Positions 16,462 to 26,320 of a DNA stretch of 64,000 bases are shown one piece after another. Below the pieces are notes generated by a model that was not told where the DNA came from, ran no database searches, and worked only from the letters and a program-made list of their open reading frames with translations. The position numbers and the translations under genes were made by a program. The stretch covers positions 62,001 through 126,000 of the forward strand of contig NZ_JADKPT010000009.1 of assembly GCF_015351595.1 (NCBI RefSeq), in the 5' to 3' direction. This stretch comes from Flavobacterium sp. LC2016-12 (GTDB lineage Bacteria > Bacteroidota > Bacteroidia > Flavobacteriales > Flavobacteriaceae). The first letter of the stretch is position 1. Each line of letters starts with the position of its first letter.

Positions 16462-19056
16462 TTAGTTTTTCTTCTTAAACAAACCATTTATCAAATCGGT
16501 TGCTTTTTTAGTCGTTTCCTGAGTCTTTTGCTCTTTTTCTGTCTTTGCAGCTTGGGTTGTGTCTTTTGGTTTTGTGTTTTTATTAATCAAATCGTTAAGG
16601 GCTGATGTTCCTTTTTGAGTTAATTTTTCCTTTTGTTGATTCGCAACCTGAGAAGCTAAACTGCTAACGGCGCTTTTCATATCAGTTGAAACTTTTGGAT
16701 TAGAAAAGTTCCCTGTAAGCATAGCGTTAATTGGAATATTTTGCAATTTTGCCTGATCTGCCGGAGACATTTTTGCGATAAATGCATTGGCTTCGCTTCC
16801 TAAATATTTCGCAGGAACATCTAATTTTAAGTTGTAATTCATCGTTTGGTCAAAACCGTGAGTTCCACCAACCGTAATTTTAATATCCTGGTATTTGATG
16901 TCAAATGGTTTTACATTTACTTTTCCGTTCTCAAAAGTCAACGCTGCTTTTATGTCATTCAAATTCACTTTATTCATATCAATGAATTTAATGTTAGAAC
17001 CTAAAGCATTCAGTAAAGTTGAATTTTTAGAATTTATGGTAGTAGAAAGTAACTGCCCTAATAAATCTCCTGAAATTGATTTCAGGTCCGGAGTTAATTC
17101 TTTAGCATCCAGATTTCCATTTAATTTAATAGTTGAATTCAATTTTCCATTGATGATTCCTGCAATAGGAGCAATTTTTTTCATCATTTCTAATTGCGTA
17201 AATGTCTGAGCAATATCAACCTGATTAAAACCTAAGTTCATGTCAAAAGTTGGTACTTTTTCCTTAGTCGAAACCGCTCCGGTTAAACCAATCGTCCCTC
17301 CGAAAATAGATGTTTTAAAGTTTTCTAAAAGTGCTTTTTCATCTTTAATAATCAATTTTCCGGAAACATCTTTTAGTTTTAAATTGTCATATAAAACAGT
17401 GTTTGCTTTTGCATTTAGAGTACAATTTAAGAAAGCAGGAATCTTCATAGCTTCAGTTGGCTTTGCTGCAGTTTTTTCTGTTGCAGGTTCACCTTCAGTC
17501 ATGAAATCATCAACTGCTAATTGATTTGAACTCATATTGAAATTACCTCTCAATTCTTGTTTTTTAAACATAAAACCGTAGAAATTCTCCAAAACTCCAT
17601 TAATAGCAATATCAGATTTTCCGGTAGTGGCATTAAATTGTTTCAAGTTAATTTTACTCGGATTGAATTCAACTAAAGCTGTACTAATGTTCATTGATTT
17701 ATTGTTTTCATCAGTATATTTAAATCCTGATAAACTCATAGTTCCTGCATTTTTGATATTTTGATATTGGCTTTTTTCTACTGAAGCCATATCAAATTCT
17801 GTAGTAACATCCGCTTTTAAAATACCTGCCAAAGGTTTGTCCATTTTGATTGGATACGCTTTTGAAAGATTGGCTAAATTGATAGTTCCTTTTAAAGCTG
17901 CATTTACATATGGATTTACAGTAATATTTTTAATATTCGCTTTTGCATTAAAAACATCCTGATCAATACGGAATGAAAGTTTATCTAAATTGACGTAGGT
18001 ATCATTTAGAATTCCGGTTTCATTGATGATTTTTGTATCAATTACAATATTTTGAACTGATTTTGGTAAGTTCGGATATTGGAAAGAAGCATTATTAGAA
18101 GCAATAGCAATATTGAATTTTGGAACCGTTGTGTCGGTTAATTGTCCTTTTGCAAAACCAACAACAGTAAAGTCTCCTGTTGTTTTTACACCATCTAAAC
18201 CAGCTGCATAAGCTGATGGAATCAAACCTAAGAAGTTAGTAAAAGATGAGGTTGGAGTTTTAAATTTCAAATCATAAACCTGACCGGCATCAACCATTTG
18301 AATAAACCCGTCAAATTCTAAAGGCAGCTGATTGATTAAAGCTTTATTCTCTTTAAAAGTATATTTGCTTTGCTCTAAATCAATTCCAAGAACGGCGTCT
18401 AAAGTCAGTTTTACATTTTTCATGTAATTGATCTTATCCATATCCAAAGATACTTTTGCTGTAGATTTTGTAGTTAAATCTAATTTTGAATTGGTAAAAT
18501 CTCCAGTTCCTTCGTGATTTAAACTGTCAATTACCATTTTAATTTTAGAACCCTGATCAATGTATCTGAAAGTGAAATTCTCAATTTTGTAGTTCTGAAT
18601 TTTCAAAGAAAGTGGCTTGCTTTTTTCATCTTTAGTATCTTCTTTTTTATCTTTCAAAGCAATGTCAAAATTCCCAACGCCATCTTTATTAAAGATAATA
18701 TTGATTAATCCATTCTCAGAAGTTATTCCCTGAATGTTCAAAGGTTCTTCTTTTCCTTTAAAGATTTCTTTGATACTCATTTTAAGGTTCAATTCGCCTA
18801 ATGAAACCAAAGTGTCTCCTTCAAAAGGAGCTTTGTTGATAATGACTAATTTTTCAATTCCAACTGTTGCATTCGGGAAATTTTTAAACAAACTTAAATC
18901 GGCATCAGCAAAACTCACTTTAGCATCGACACTTTCGTTGATAGCTTCTGCAATTTTTGCTTTTATCTGATCTTTAAAAAAATAAGGGATGGCAAATAAT
19001 GCCGCAACAAATACCACAAGAACAATGGCGGTAATCTTTAAAATTTTCTTAAGCAT
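16462..19056 (-). CDS. AsmA family membrane-anchored protein
   Basis: A large (864 residues) protein with an N-terminal signal anchor (about 5-27) followed by the typical AsmA opening, F-x-K-D-Q-I-K-A-x-I. Repeated beta-strand segments follow, with a C-terminal AsmA_2-like region (about 560-780). The tail is lysine- and glutamine-rich and of low complexity. AsmA-like proteins form bridge-like structures thought to move phospholipids or help outer-membrane assembly. It is the only gene in its unit and precedes a convergent terminator. The function in this species is inferred. Confidence 0.85.
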   Translation of the reverse strand: MLKKILKITAIVLVVFVAALFAIPYFFKDQIKAKIAEAINESVDAKVSFADADLSLFKNFPNATVGIEKLVIINKAPFEGDTLVSLGELNLKMSIKEIFKGKEEPLNIQGITSENGLINIIFNKDGVGNFDIALKDKKEDTKDEKSKPLSLKIQNYKIENFTFRYIDQGSKIKMVIDSLNHEGTGDFTNSKLDLTTKSTAKVSLDMDKINYMKNVKLTLDAVLGIDLEQSKYTFKENKALINQLPLEFDGFIQMVDAGQVYDLKFKTPTSSFTNFLGLIPSAYAAGLDGVKTTGDFTVVGFAKGQLTDTTVPKFNIAIASNNASFQYPNLPKSVQNIVIDTKIINETGILNDTYVNLDKLSFRIDQDVFNAKANIKNITVNPYVNAALKGTINLANLSKAYPIKMDKPLAGILKADVTTEFDMASVEKSQYQNIKNAGTMSLSGFKYTDENNKSMNISTALVEFNPSKINLKQFNATTGKSDIAINGVLENFYGFMFKKQELRGNFNMSSNQLAVDDFMTEGEPATEKTAAKPTEAMKIPAFLNCTLNAKANTVLYDNLKLKDVSGKLIIKDEKALLENFKTSIFGGTIGLTGAVSTKEKVPTFDMNLGFNQVDIAQTFTQLEMMKKIAPIAGIINGKLNSTIKLNGNLDAKELTPDLKSISGDLLGQLLSTTINSKNSTLLNALGSNIKFIDMNKVNLNDIKAALTFENGKVNVKPFDIKYQDIKITVGGTHGFDQTMNYNLKLDVPAKYLGSEANAFIAKMSPADQAKLQNIPINAMLTGNFSNPKVSTDMKSAVSSLASQVANQQKEKLTQKGTSALNDLINKNTKPKDTTQAAKTEKEQKTQETTKKATDLINGLFKKKN

Positions 19057-19100
19057 AATTATTTATAGATTTGAGGGTTTACGTTGCTGTTAACTGGTTG

Positions 19101-19108
19101 CAAAAATA
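19101..19108 (-). promoter_or_regulatory. -7 element for asmA-like gene
   Basis: Minus strand TATTTTTG fits TAnnTTTG. It gives a leader of about 40 bases. No -33 TTG is seen. Confidence 0.45.
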
Positions 19109-19181
19109 ATTTTTTTTACATGAGTTTAGTAATAATTTTTTCACAATAATGTAAGAATATATTTAATAGTTGTTAAAATTA

Positions 19182-19218
19182 AAAAATCCGTTTGACTATA
19201 TATATCAAACGGATTTTT
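19182..19218 (-). terminator. Terminator after the sppA-hydrolase unit
   Basis: Stem arms 19182-19195 and 19205-19218 are perfect, with a nine-base AT loop. The T-run falls at the right end for transcription on the minus strand. It also looks bidirectional. Confidence 0.8.
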
Positions 19219-19238
19219 AATGGTTTTATGATTTTCAA

Positions 19239-20186
19239 TTATTTTTTAATGAATGAAACAATCTTACTGGTCATGACTTCAGAAAGAGGTAAAGTTTCGT
19301 TGTTATAACTGTCTAAATTGGCTTGTTTATCACCTTCAACAACTTTCATCACATGATTCATTTTATCTACAATTAGTAGTTCTGCATTTTTATTTGCCTG
19401 AGATAAAGTTTCAGCATCTTTTACCGTTACTTGCAAATCGTTGTTTCCCTGAACAATTAAAATCGGTACGTTTAATTTTTTAATTTCCACTTGCGGATTA
19501 TATTTAAACCATGAAATTAAATAAGGTTGAATACTGGGTCTAAAAAGAGAGTTAAGCATTGGATCTATTTTTTTGACCTGATTTCCACTTTTTAAACTAT
19601 CAATAATCGGGAAAGTCATATCCTCGATTTGTTTATTAGATTTTGATGTGATTTGCGTTTTGATAAGTTTATCCGCAGATTCTCCCGGGCCCGCAATAGA
19701 AATGAATTTGTTTGCTTTTGCTCCGGCAATCATTCCAATTAAAGAACCTTCACTATGACCAATAATCACAACTTCTGAAAAACGTTTGTCTTGTTTCAAT
19801 AAATTAATCCAGCTTTTGGCATCTTCTGTATAATTTTCAAAAACCAGACTTTGCTCTGAAATGGCAGAAGCTTTGCTTTCGCCAATTCCTCTTTTGTCGT
19901 ATCGTAAGGATGCAATTCCGTTTTTTGCCAAAATTTCAGCCAGCATTTTCAATGAATTGTTTTTCATCATTGGGTTATTACCGTTTCGGTCAGTAGGCCC
20001 AGAGCCAGCAATAATTAAGGCAACGGGATATTTCTTTGTTGAAATCGGAGTTGTTAAGGTTCCAAAAAGTTGGTCTGTATTAATCTTTAAAACTATCGGA
20101 GACTCTTTAAAAGTAACTTCATTTTTATCCTGAGCATTTACAATACTCAAAAATAAAACACTGATAAACAGAAATATCTTTTTCAT
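19239..20186 (-). CDS. secreted alpha/beta hydrolase
   Basis: A 315-residue exported hydrolase (signal peptide about 1-18, ending VNAQ). It has an oxyanion segment IIAGSGPTDRNGNN (about 58-70), the nucleophile elbow GHSEGS with Ser145, Asp250 in the NNDLQV segment and His278 in MNHVMK. This resembles serine aminopeptidase- or dienelactone-hydrolase-like esterases of unknown substrate. It starts 17 bp after the sppA stop codon, so the two form an operon. Confidence 0.82.
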   Translation of the reverse strand: MKKIFLFISVLFLSIVNAQDKNEVTFKESPIVLKINTDQLFGTLTTPISTKKYPVALIIAGSGPTDRNGNNPMMKNNSLKMLAEILAKNGIASLRYDKRGIGESKASAISEQSLVFENYTEDAKSWINLLKQDKRFSEVVIIGHSEGSLIGMIAGAKANKFISIAGPGESADKLIKTQITSKSNKQIEDMTFPIIDSLKSGNQVKKIDPMLNSLFRPSIQPYLISWFKYNPQVEIKKLNVPILIVQGNNDLQVTVKDAETLSQANKNAELLIVDKMNHVMKVVEGDKQANLDSYNNETLPLSEVMTSKIVSFIKK

Positions 20187-20203
20187 TTTTTTTGTGAATC
20201 GAA

Positions 20204-21961
20204 TTACTTAATGTTTATTCCGAAAGGAAGCATTGCCTGAACGCCTTGTTGTCTCTGAAATCTTTTCACCTGTTCAATTAAAAGATAGTTTTCTTCGCCG
20301 ATTTCTTCTTTTATGAAGGCTTCTTTAGATTGTGCAAAAGGTAGATTTGCTAAAAGATCACCAAATGTTTTTTCATATTCAGGATAATTCTGTGTGCTGT
20401 ATGATTTTATTTTTGCAATTCTTGCCGCTTCTGCAATAGCGTCCTTCAGTCCTCCAATTTTATCAACTAAACCAATCTTTACAGCTTCGCTTCCAGACCA
20501 CACTCTTCCTTGGGCAATAGCATCTACTTGTGCAAATGTCATTTTTCGGCCTTCGGCAACATGTGTTACAAAAGTGTTGTAAATGTGTTCAACACCTTCA
20601 AGGGTAAAAGCTTTAAACTTTTCATCAACAGGAACAAACGGACTATAATTTGCCGAATTCTCGTGTGTTTTTACTTGCTCGGTGTTAATTCCTAATTTTG
20701 TTGCTAACGGGGAAAAGTTTGGTAAAATTCCAAAAACTCCAATTGAACCTGTAATGGTGTTGCTTTCAGCAAAAATTTTATTGGCATTACAAGCAATATA
20801 ATAACCGCCAGATGCAGCATAATTACCCATAGAAACGACAACAGGTTTTACTTTTTTCGTTACTTCAATTTCTCTCCAGATCAGGTCAGAAGTTAAAGCA
20901 CTTCCTCCAGGACTGTCAATTCGTAGTACAATTGCTTTTACATCATCATCTTTTCTGGCTTCTTGTAGAGAACGACGCATTGCACCTTCTCCAATTACAT
21001 TAACATCACCTTCTCCGCCTGTAATTTCACCTTGTGCATAAATAATTGCGATTTTGTCGCTTGCTGTATTGGTCAATGCAGTAGTAACATTATTTTGAGT
21101 ATAATCTAAAATCGAAATTTTGTTGTAGTCATCATCACCTGTTACTTTTAACGCTTTTTTGATAGCATTGTGATAAACATCCTCGTACGCAACAATGTCA
21201 ACTAAACCTTGTTTTTTAGCCATTTCCGGTGTTCTTGCCAATAAACCATTCGCTATTTCATTTAATTTTGGAAGCGGAATATTTCGGCTTTTTGATATAT
21301 CAGTAGAAACAGTTGTCCAGATAGAGTTTAAAAGAGCTGTAACCTGTTCTCTGTTGGCATCACTCATTTTATTTTCTAAAAACGGTTCGACAGCACTTTT
21401 ATATTTTCCATGACGAATCACTTCCATATGAATACCTGATTTGTCCTGAAAATCTTTAAAGAACATTACCTCTGAAGAAAGTCCTTTAAAATCTAAATCT
21501 CCAGCCGGATTCAAATAAATAGTATTGGCAACGGAGTTCAGGTAATATTCTTTTTGAGAATAAGTATTGGCGTAAGCCCACACAAATTTTCCTGATTTCT
21601 TGAAACTTTCAAGTGCGTTTCTCAAATCTTTATATTGCGCTAATCCTAATGAAGATTCGTCGTTTAAGATCGAAATTCCCTTAATATTGTCGTCTGTCTT
21701 TGCAGCTTCGATAGCGTTGATAACATCGCTCAAACCAACTCCCTCCTGATCAGAAAAAACAGTTACCCAAGGGTCTTTATATTTTCCGGCGTAATCGTTT
21801 TGTATTTTTTTTAGGTCCAATTCGATAACCGAATCATTTTTAACGGAAACCTTATCATCTCCGCCAAAAATAGCTCCAATAAGGATTACTCCGAAGAAGA
21901 ATAACATAATGAATACAAAAATACCAATCACTGTGGCAATTACATTTCCTAAAAACTTCAT
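20204..21961 (-). CDS. sppA: signal peptide peptidase SppA, 67K type
   Basis: An inner-membrane serine protease of the S49 family that clears remnant signal peptides. The 585-residue double-domain form has an N-terminal membrane anchor (about 8-33). The catalytic dyad is split between the two repeats: Lys188 in GKYKSAVEP and Ser384 in YAASGGYYIA. Both are intact. The first gene of a two-gene unit with the secreted hydrolase. A -7 element lies 43 bp upstream on the minus strand. Confidence 0.93.
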   Translation of the reverse strand: MKFLGNVIATVIGIFVFIMLFFFGVILIGAIFGGDDKVSVKNDSVIELDLKKIQNDYAGKYKDPWVTVFSDQEGVGLSDVINAIEAAKTDDNIKGISILNDESSLGLAQYKDLRNALESFKKSGKFVWAYANTYSQKEYYLNSVANTIYLNPAGDLDFKGLSSEVMFFKDFQDKSGIHMEVIRHGKYKSAVEPFLENKMSDANREQVTALLNSIWTTVSTDISKSRNIPLPKLNEIANGLLARTPEMAKKQGLVDIVAYEDVYHNAIKKALKVTGDDDYNKISILDYTQNNVTTALTNTASDKIAIIYAQGEITGGEGDVNVIGEGAMRRSLQEARKDDDVKAIVLRIDSPGGSALTSDLIWREIEVTKKVKPVVVSMGNYAASGGYYIACNANKIFAESNTITGSIGVFGILPNFSPLATKLGINTEQVKTHENSANYSPFVPVDEKFKAFTLEGVEHIYNTFVTHVAEGRKMTFAQVDAIAQGRVWSGSEAVKIGLVDKIGGLKDAIAEAARIAKIKSYSTQNYPEYEKTFGDLLANLPFAQSKEAFIKEEIGEENYLLIEQVKRFQRQQGVQAMLPFGINIK

Positions 21962-22004
21962 AATTATATTTTTTTAATAAGTCGCAAAAAAGGTTGGTTT
22001 GTTA

Positions 22005-22012
22005 CAAATATA
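22005..22012 (-). promoter_or_regulatory. -7 element for sppA
   Basis: Minus strand TATATTTG fits TAnnTTTG. No good TTG at -33. Confidence 0.5.
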
Positions 22013-22237
22013 ATCTAAATCACAGGTAACGCTCTTACATGATTTATAAAATAGTTGTAGATCATACATTTTTAAATTCTCTAAAATAAAGATATGTTAT
22101 TTTTAGATTAAGTACGTTTTTTTAAGAAAGGTTTCTGTAGAAAAAGGATAAAAAAAGAGTTTGAAATAATTACAAACTTCTGATTCTTGAAGTAAATAAT
22201 GTGAGTAATTCTGAAATAGTTTTAGTTAATTTGCATT

Positions 22238-23371
22238 ATGAAGTCACAGCATCAAATCGTTTTATCTATCGGCAGTAACCAGGGAAATCGGTTAGAAAAT
22301 ATTGAAAGTTGTATCGCTCTGATACATCAGGAAGTAGGAACGGTTATTCAGGTTTCAAAGCTATATGAAACCCCTGCCTGGGGATTTGAAAGTGATGCTT
22401 TCTATAATTGTGCCTTGTTGCTGCATAGCACTTCATCTGCACATAAGATATTAAATCAGATTTTAAAAGTAGAAAAACAGTTAGGCCGTATTCGTTCTAA
22501 TCAGCAAGGCTATCAATCCCGAATTATAGATGTTGATTTAATTGTTTTTGACGATGAAATTATTGATTCCGAGAAACTCCAGGTTCCGCACCCATTAATG
22601 CAGAACAGAAAATTTGTATTAATGCCCATGCAGGATTTAAAATTAAACTGGAAACATCCTGTTTTTCAAAAATCTGTTTCGGAGTTAATTACTATTACAC
22701 CAGATGATAGTATTTGTACGGTTGTTCAGGATTTGAAAAATCCTTTGCAGGAAATTCCGTTAGAAAAGTTTAATTATATTGCTTTTGAAGGAAATATTGG
22801 TGCTGGAAAAACAACTTTGGTAAATAAAATTGCTGACGATTTTAATGCTAAAACAGTTTTGGAACGTTTTGCTGATAATCCTTTTTTACCTAAATTTTAC
22901 AAAGATCAAAATCGATATGCTTTTCCGCTTGAAATGTCTTTTTTGGCTGATCGCTATCAGCAATTATCAGATGATTTAGCGCAGTTTGATTTGTTTAAAG
23001 ATTTTGTCGTAGCCGATTATCATATTTTTAAATCGTTGATTTTTGCTAAAATTACGCTGGCAGAAGATGAATATCGTTTGTACCGAAACCTGTTCGATAT
23101 TATTTATAAAGAAATGCCAAAGCCGGATTTATATATTTATTTATATCAAAATACAGAACGTTTACTTCAAAACATCAAAAAGCGCGGCAGAAATTACGAA
23201 CAGAATATCGAAGCAAGTTATTTGGATAAAATCAATACCGGATATTTTGATTATATCAAATCGCAGACTGATTTAAATGTTTTAATCATTGATGTTTCTG
23301 ATCGTGATTTTGTAAGAAGACACGAAGATTATCTTTTTATATTGAATGAAATTCAGAAGAAAATAGGATAA
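22238..23371 (+). CDS. folK: bifunctional HPPK (FolK) / deoxynucleoside kinase fusion
   Basis: A 377-residue protein with two enzyme domains. Residues 1-150 are 6-hydroxymethyl-7,8-dihydropterin pyrophosphokinase (folate synthesis), with SIGSNQGNR, LYETPAWG, RIIDVDLIVFD and the PHPLMQNRKFVLMPM motif. Residues about 178-377 are a deoxynucleoside kinase with P-loop EGNIGAGKTT (184-193), ERFADNPFL, the LADRYQQ segment and the KRGRNYEQ lid. There is no frameshift, and the linker is about 25 residues. Such fusions are known in Flavobacteriia. It is monocistronic, starting 276 bp from the divergent sppA. Confidence 0.92.
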   Translation: MKSQHQIVLSIGSNQGNRLENIESCIALIHQEVGTVIQVSKLYETPAWGFESDAFYNCALLLHSTSSAHKILNQILKVEKQLGRIRSNQQGYQSRIIDVDLIVFDDEIIDSEKLQVPHPLMQNRKFVLMPMQDLKLNWKHPVFQKSVSELITITPDDSICTVVQDLKNPLQEIPLEKFNYIAFEGNIGAGKTTLVNKIADDFNAKTVLERFADNPFLPKFYKDQNRYAFPLEMSFLADRYQQLSDDLAQFDLFKDFVVADYHIFKSLIFAKITLAEDEYRLYRNLFDIIYKEMPKPDLYIYLYQNTERLLQNIKKRGRNYEQNIEASYLDKINTGYFDYIKSQTDLNVLIIDVSDRDFVRRHEDYLFILNEIQKKIG

Positions 23372-23445
23372 TGTGCCAATTAGAAAATTAGATAATTGTT
23401 TTTATAGCATTCCAGGTCATTATCTAATTATCAAATTGACACATT
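23371..23445. repeat. Inverted repeat after folK-dNK
   Basis: Imperfect arms built of ATGTGCCAATT...ATTAGATAAT and their complement at 23418-23445, around a central spacer. It sits between converging genes. It could act as a weak bidirectional terminator, but has no T-tract of its own. Confidence 0.55.
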
Positions 23446-23457
23446 ATCTAATTAGTA

Positions 23458-25614
23458 TTATCTTTTTAAAGAAAAATGTCCTCTCAAAACAGGTTGTGTA
23501 TCGTCTATTTTTAAGACGTACCAATAATCAGAAGCGGGTAGAAGTGCTTGATTAAAAGTACCATCCCAACTCATTTTAGAAGTAGTTAATTGTGCTAACA
23601 ATTTCCCGTATCGGTCAAAAATGGTGACTTGTGCCTGCGGGTAATTTTCCATTCCGGTTACCTCCCAGACATCATGAAAAGTATCGTTATTTGGAGTAAA
23701 GTAGGCTGGAAAAACAAGTACAACGAAAGATTTTGGATTTCCTCCGGGACAACCCGTTTTATCTCTTGCATAAGCGTTATGTAAGCCACCTGGAACATCA
23801 TAAAACACATTAGAAGCTTGAAAATCACTTCCATTAACAGAATATTCAAAATAGTCTTCGTCTTTCACAAGGTTAATAGTCACTGTTGTTCCGTTTACAA
23901 CTACATCATTTATTTGAGGAACCAGATGTTCATCAACAATAATGGTTTTTGTACTGGAGCAGTTATCAGAATTCCTAACAAGAACAGTATAAGTTCCTCC
24001 TTTATCTACAGGAATTGTTTGAGTAGCTTCTCCGGTTGACCACAAATAAGTCATTCCCGCTATTCCGGCATCTAATATAATTGTTTGTCCCTGACACAAA
24101 GGAAGTGTTTCATCAGTAACAACAGGAAGAGGATAAATTTCGATATTTACCGGTGTTCGGGTATCGTAAGTACAAAGGCCATTTGAAGCCTCGGCATAAT
24201 AGGTTGTATTTGAAGAAACGGTTGGAGTGTAGCTTTGACCTGAATGTAAACTTGTGCCTCCAATAGCTTCAGCAAACCAGTTTATTTGACCAATGTTCGC
24301 ACTGGCTTCAATAGTTACTGGCCCGGGCCCGCAATTGCTATAGGTTAATTTACCTGGGATCGGTGCAGTTGGTGTATGATTGATTGTTGCAACAACAGGC
24401 TTTCTGTTAGATTTACATCCTGCATCTACATAATAAGTTGTAGTTGTGCTTATTATTGATGTTGTAAAAGAAGGGCCAGTATGAATTGCACTATCTCCTG
24501 TTGCGTCACTATACCAGCTAATTGTTGCTCCTGCTGTTGCTGTCGCAGTAAAGTTGAAACTTCCTGAGTCACACATTGGAGCAGGATTTGGATCTGGTGT
24601 TGCTATAGGAATTGTAATTTTAGTACTTGCTGCTATTTCTAAAGGAAGTTCGCCGGCGGATCCACCATATTCAACAACATAACCTTTTGGTTGGTAGTTG
24701 TCTCCGGGAGTTAGTGATCCAGTATTTGATAAGTCGTTCCAGGAACCTCTTATGCCGACTCCAGGCTGTGTAATATGAGCATAATCTTCGTCTCCTAGAT
24801 TATTTGGTTCGCCATTATTCCAGAAAGTGTAAGACATTATAGTTCCCGCTTCAGGGCCTGTAACCCATTTCCAGGTTCCTTCTGTTTCTTGGTCACTTCC
24901 TCCAATCCAGCCTGTTCCTGAGGCTTGTTCTCCGCTTAACTTGGCTTCATCAGCTGATAAAAGAGTTGCCAGATAACCTTTTAATCCATAATAAGTACTT
25001 GTTTCAGCTGCTGCTTTTGCTGTGGTCCAGGAGATACCAATACTAGGTACGTATAAATAATAATGCCCTGTAGAAGGCAGATAATTGGCTTGACCAACTG
25101 TTATGGAAAAGGTTCTGGTTCCCGAGGCTGTAGGAGAAGAATTAGAGAAGACCACATCTTTAATTGCAGCTTCCAAATCAGAATATAAAACATCTCCTCC
25201 GGTTGGACTTGATAATACTAGTTTTCCTTCATTAGGATACCAGCCTTGTACAATCGATGGGTGTGCGGCAGGATTTTGAATTTCTATTTTATCAAGACCG
25301 CTAGAGTAACCTGAAGAAATCTGAATATAAACAGCTTTTGTTCCAAGTTCTGCTGGATCATGAGAAATAGTAATCGAGGTTACAATATTTATAGAGCTTA
25401 AAGGGCAATATAATTGATCTCCGGTTGCTTTAAGTACAGGAGGAGTAATTGCAAATGTAGTTTTTGTATTTTTTCTTTTATTTGATTTAAGGGTATCGTT
25501 GGCAGGTTTTATTTTGGCCTTATCCAATGTTTTAACTTTTTCACTTGCATGAGATTGATAAAAACATAAAGCAAAAGATATAATAGCTATTTTAAAGAAA
25601 TTGATAGTTTTCAT
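23458..25614 (-). CDS. secreted C-type lectin with Ig-like repeats and T9SS type B sorting domain
   Basis: A 718-residue exported protein (signal peptide about 1-23). A C-type lectin-like domain (about 183-318) carries the calcium/mannose-type EPN motif at 269-271 and WND at 292-294. Two or three Ig-like/PKD-like repeats follow (about 345-590, with cysteines and the YYxxA pattern). The last 90 residues (FTPNNDTFHDVWEV..., IFDRYGKLL, WDG) form a gliding-motility-associated, CHU_C-type C-terminal domain, the type B signal for the type IX secretion system. It probably binds glycans at the cell surface or after release. Confidence 0.88.
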   Translation of the reverse strand: MKTINFFKIAIISFALCFYQSHASEKVKTLDKAKIKPANDTLKSNKRKNTKTTFAITPPVLKATGDQLYCPLSSINIVTSITISHDPAELGTKAVYIQISSGYSSGLDKIEIQNPAAHPSIVQGWYPNEGKLVLSSPTGGDVLYSDLEAAIKDVVFSNSSPTASGTRTFSITVGQANYLPSTGHYYLYVPSIGISWTTAKAAAETSTYYGLKGYLATLLSADEAKLSGEQASGTGWIGGSDQETEGTWKWVTGPEAGTIMSYTFWNNGEPNNLGDEDYAHITQPGVGIRGSWNDLSNTGSLTPGDNYQPKGYVVEYGGSAGELPLEIAASTKITIPIATPDPNPAPMCDSGSFNFTATATAGATISWYSDATGDSAIHTGPSFTTSIISTTTTYYVDAGCKSNRKPVVATINHTPTAPIPGKLTYSNCGPGPVTIEASANIGQINWFAEAIGGTSLHSGQSYTPTVSSNTTYYAEASNGLCTYDTRTPVNIEIYPLPVVTDETLPLCQGQTIILDAGIAGMTYLWSTGEATQTIPVDKGGTYTVLVRNSDNCSSTKTIIVDEHLVPQINDVVVNGTTVTINLVKDEDYFEYSVNGSDFQASNVFYDVPGGLHNAYARDKTGCPGGNPKSFVVLVFPAYFTPNNDTFHDVWEVTGMENYPQAQVTIFDRYGKLLAQLTTSKMSWDGTFNQALLPASDYWYVLKIDDTQPVLRGHFSLKR

Positions 25615-25701
25615 TTTATAAAAGTATCAATTTTATAATAATAAAAAAATATATTTCAATTTCTAACATTTAAAGGCAAGATGTACTGAAAAATTAACAA
25701 T

Positions 25702-26244
25702 TTAATCAGCACTTGGCCAGTTTAATTTCTGGAATAGATCCCAAACTACAATTCCGGCACTAACAGCAATGTTTAAGGAGTGTTTGGTGCCTAATTGCGG
25801 AATTTCAATACAGCCATCACAAAGGACAACAGCTTCCTGTGCAACACCGTACACTTCATTACCGAAAACTAAAGCATACTTTTGATTTTTTACCACTTTA
25901 AAATCCTGAAGAAAAATCGAGCTTTCCACCTGTTCAATAGCAAGTGTCAACACATTTTCTTTTTTAAGATTTTCAATAACTTCCAAAACATTTTCATGAT
26001 GTTCCCAGGCTACTGTTTCTGTAGCTCCAAGAGCGGTTTTGTGAATCTCTTTGTTTGGAGGAGTCGCTGTAATACCGCATAAAATGATTTTTTCAACCAA
26101 AAAAGCATCAGAAGTTCTAAAGACAGAACCAATATTGTGCAAACTGCGAATATCATCCAAAACCAAGATTAGGGGAGTTTTGTCTGATTTTTTAAAATCT
26201 TCAATTGATTTGCGATCCAGTTCGCTGTTTTCAAGTTTTCTCAT
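25702..26244 (-). CDS. TrmH/SpoU family RNA methyltransferase
   Basis: A 180-residue SPOUT-fold methyltransferase. The three family motifs are present: NIGSVFRTSDAF (motif 1, about 37-48), the FGNEVYGV segment (motif 2, about 131) and IPQLGTKHSLNIAVSAG (motif 3, the AdoMet knot). It probably 2'-O-methylates a tRNA or rRNA nucleotide, but the position cannot be told from the sequence. It reads the same way as the DUF1573 gene upstream, behind that gene's terminator. Confidence 0.85.
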   Translation of the reverse strand: MRKLENSELDRKSIEDFKKSDKTPLILVLDDIRSLHNIGSVFRTSDAFLVEKIILCGITATPPNKEIHKTALGATETVAWEHHENVLEVIENLKKENVLTLAIEQVESSIFLQDFKVVKNQKYALVFGNEVYGVAQEAVVLCDGCIEIPQLGTKHSLNIAVSAGIVVWDLFQKLNWPSAD

Positions 26245-26265
26245 TGGTGTTGTATTCAGGTCATA

Positions 26266-26295
26266 AAAAAAGCTTCCAAAGATAAGGAAGCTTTT
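26266..26295 (-). terminator. DUF1573 gene terminator
   Basis: Stem AAAAAGCTTCC / GGAAGCTTTTT around a short loop. On the minus strand it ends in a T-run. It lies between the DUF1573 stop codon and the TrmH-like start. Confidence 0.75.
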
Positions 26296-26320
26296 TCGAT
26301 TATTTTATTTTCTTTTCAGA

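Noticed and set aside
22096..22116. Half match to the yceI/pirin site near sppA (CTTAATCTA on the minus strand)
   Set aside because: Only one half-site matches and it is about 90 bases from the sppA -7 element, not at the conserved spacing.
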